Shown: in pieces, positions 5,183 through 5,409 of the stretch
Layout of the letters: every line of letters begins with the position of its first letter
Numbering within the stretch: position 1 is the stretch's first letter
Assembly: GCA_028685275.1 (NCBI GenBank)
Contig: JAQUEG010000054.1
Span: 1 to 5,409 of the forward strand
Direction: 5' to 3'
Source of the DNA: Bacilli bacterium
GTDB taxonomy: Bacteria; Bacillota_I; Bacilli_A; RF39; UBA660
DNA length: 5,409 nt
Notes under the pieces: model-generated
What the model was told of the DNA's origin: nothing
Database searches by the model: none
Seen by the model: only the letters and a program-made list of their open reading frames with translations
Made by a program: the position numbers and the translations under genes

Positions 5183-5409
5183 CTAAATATACCAAAGTTT
5201 CACTCCTAATTTACGTACTTCTTTTATAATACCTCCCCCTAAACATTCATCACCTTGATAAAAAACACAAGCTTGTCCTGGGGTTATTGCTCTTAACCGA
5301 TCATATTTTACTTTAATATCCCCATTATCTAAATATTCTATAGTAACACCTTTATCTGGTTGACGATATCTAAATTTGACACTACAAACAGTTGGTCTTT
5401 CATCCCTAA
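5183..5409 (-). CDS. mnmA: tRNA-specific 2-thiouridylase MnmA, C-terminal 74 residues (partial)
   Basis: MnmA (TrmU) activates the wobble uridine of tRNAs for Lys, Glu and Gln with ATP and inserts sulfur, using persulfide delivered by a cysteine desulfurase. Only the 3' end lies in the window; the gene begins beyond 5409. The fragment ends in TAG 5185-5183 and contains the C-terminal beta-barrel hallmarks: VKFRYRQPDKGV, then RAITPGQACVFYQGDECLGG (the AITPGQ-A-x-VFY-x-G-x-x-CLGGG block), then the terminal strand KLGVKLWYI. The ATP-binding and two catalytic-cysteine regions are outside the window. The gene ends 98 bases before the regulator start. No strong terminator follows it, only an all-AT palindrome, so some read-through into the regulator operon is possible. 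Confidence 0.95.
   Translation of the reverse strand, partial: RDERPTVCSVKFRYRQPDKGVTIEYLDNGDIKVKYDRLRAITPGQACVFYQGDECLGGGIIKEVRKLGVKLWYI

Noticed and set aside
5376..5381. Further TTGACA copy inside mnmA as a second operator
   Set aside because: A single six-base match inside conserved coding sequence, with no repeat or inverted partner; expected by chance.
1..5409. UGA-as-tryptophan code (mycoplasma/spiroplasma type)
   Set aside because: All tryptophan codons in the described genes are TGG, and full-length family proteins are read without internal TGA. Absence of TGA stops among eight genes is too small a sample to conclude more.

Overview
The window is very AT-rich, and every recognisable gene lies on the minus strand, so transcription runs from high to low coordinates. 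It looks like chromosome from a low-GC Bacillota or wall-less relative: strong AGGAGG ribosome sites, short gaps and housekeeping mnmA at one edge. All tryptophans in the genes described are TGG, and the eight visible stops are TAA (6) or TAG (2), never TGA. The standard bacterial code therefore fits, which argues against a UGA-as-tryptophan mycoplasma; Acholeplasma-, Izemoplasma- or uncultured Bacilli-type lineages are possible. This placement is inference.

In transcription order: (1) 5183-5409 is the 3' end of mnmA (tRNA 2-thiouridylase). (2) 5084-3014 is a likely three-gene operon: a regulator with an N-terminal helix-turn-helix, a CYTH-domain triphosphate-binding enzyme whose ribosome site overlaps the regulator's stop, and a soluble family 2 glycosyltransferase. 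The operon is preceded by a promoter built into three tandem 7-bp TTGACAN repeats and closed by an intrinsic terminator at 2972-2992. (3) 2844-2647 is a 65-residue single-pass membrane protein with its own promoter and terminator. (4) 2551-798 is an acyltransferase-3 membrane protein with its own promoter, followed by an unrecognised 231-residue protein and a strong terminator. (5) 644-477 is a 55-residue hydrophobic peptide gene with its own promoter-like sequence and a hairpin behind it. (6) 299-1 is the start of a DUF2935-family protein running off the left edge.

Functionally, the glycosyltransferase and the membrane acyltransferase suggest surface glycan or lipid modification, but they are in separate transcription units and no substrate can be read from the sequence. 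The least described items are the regulator-CYTH-glycosyltransferase unit with its heptad operator, the orphan 231-residue gene and the two tiny membrane proteins. No mobile element, CRISPR array, tRNA or rRNA was seen, and there is no gene-free stretch over 300 bases.
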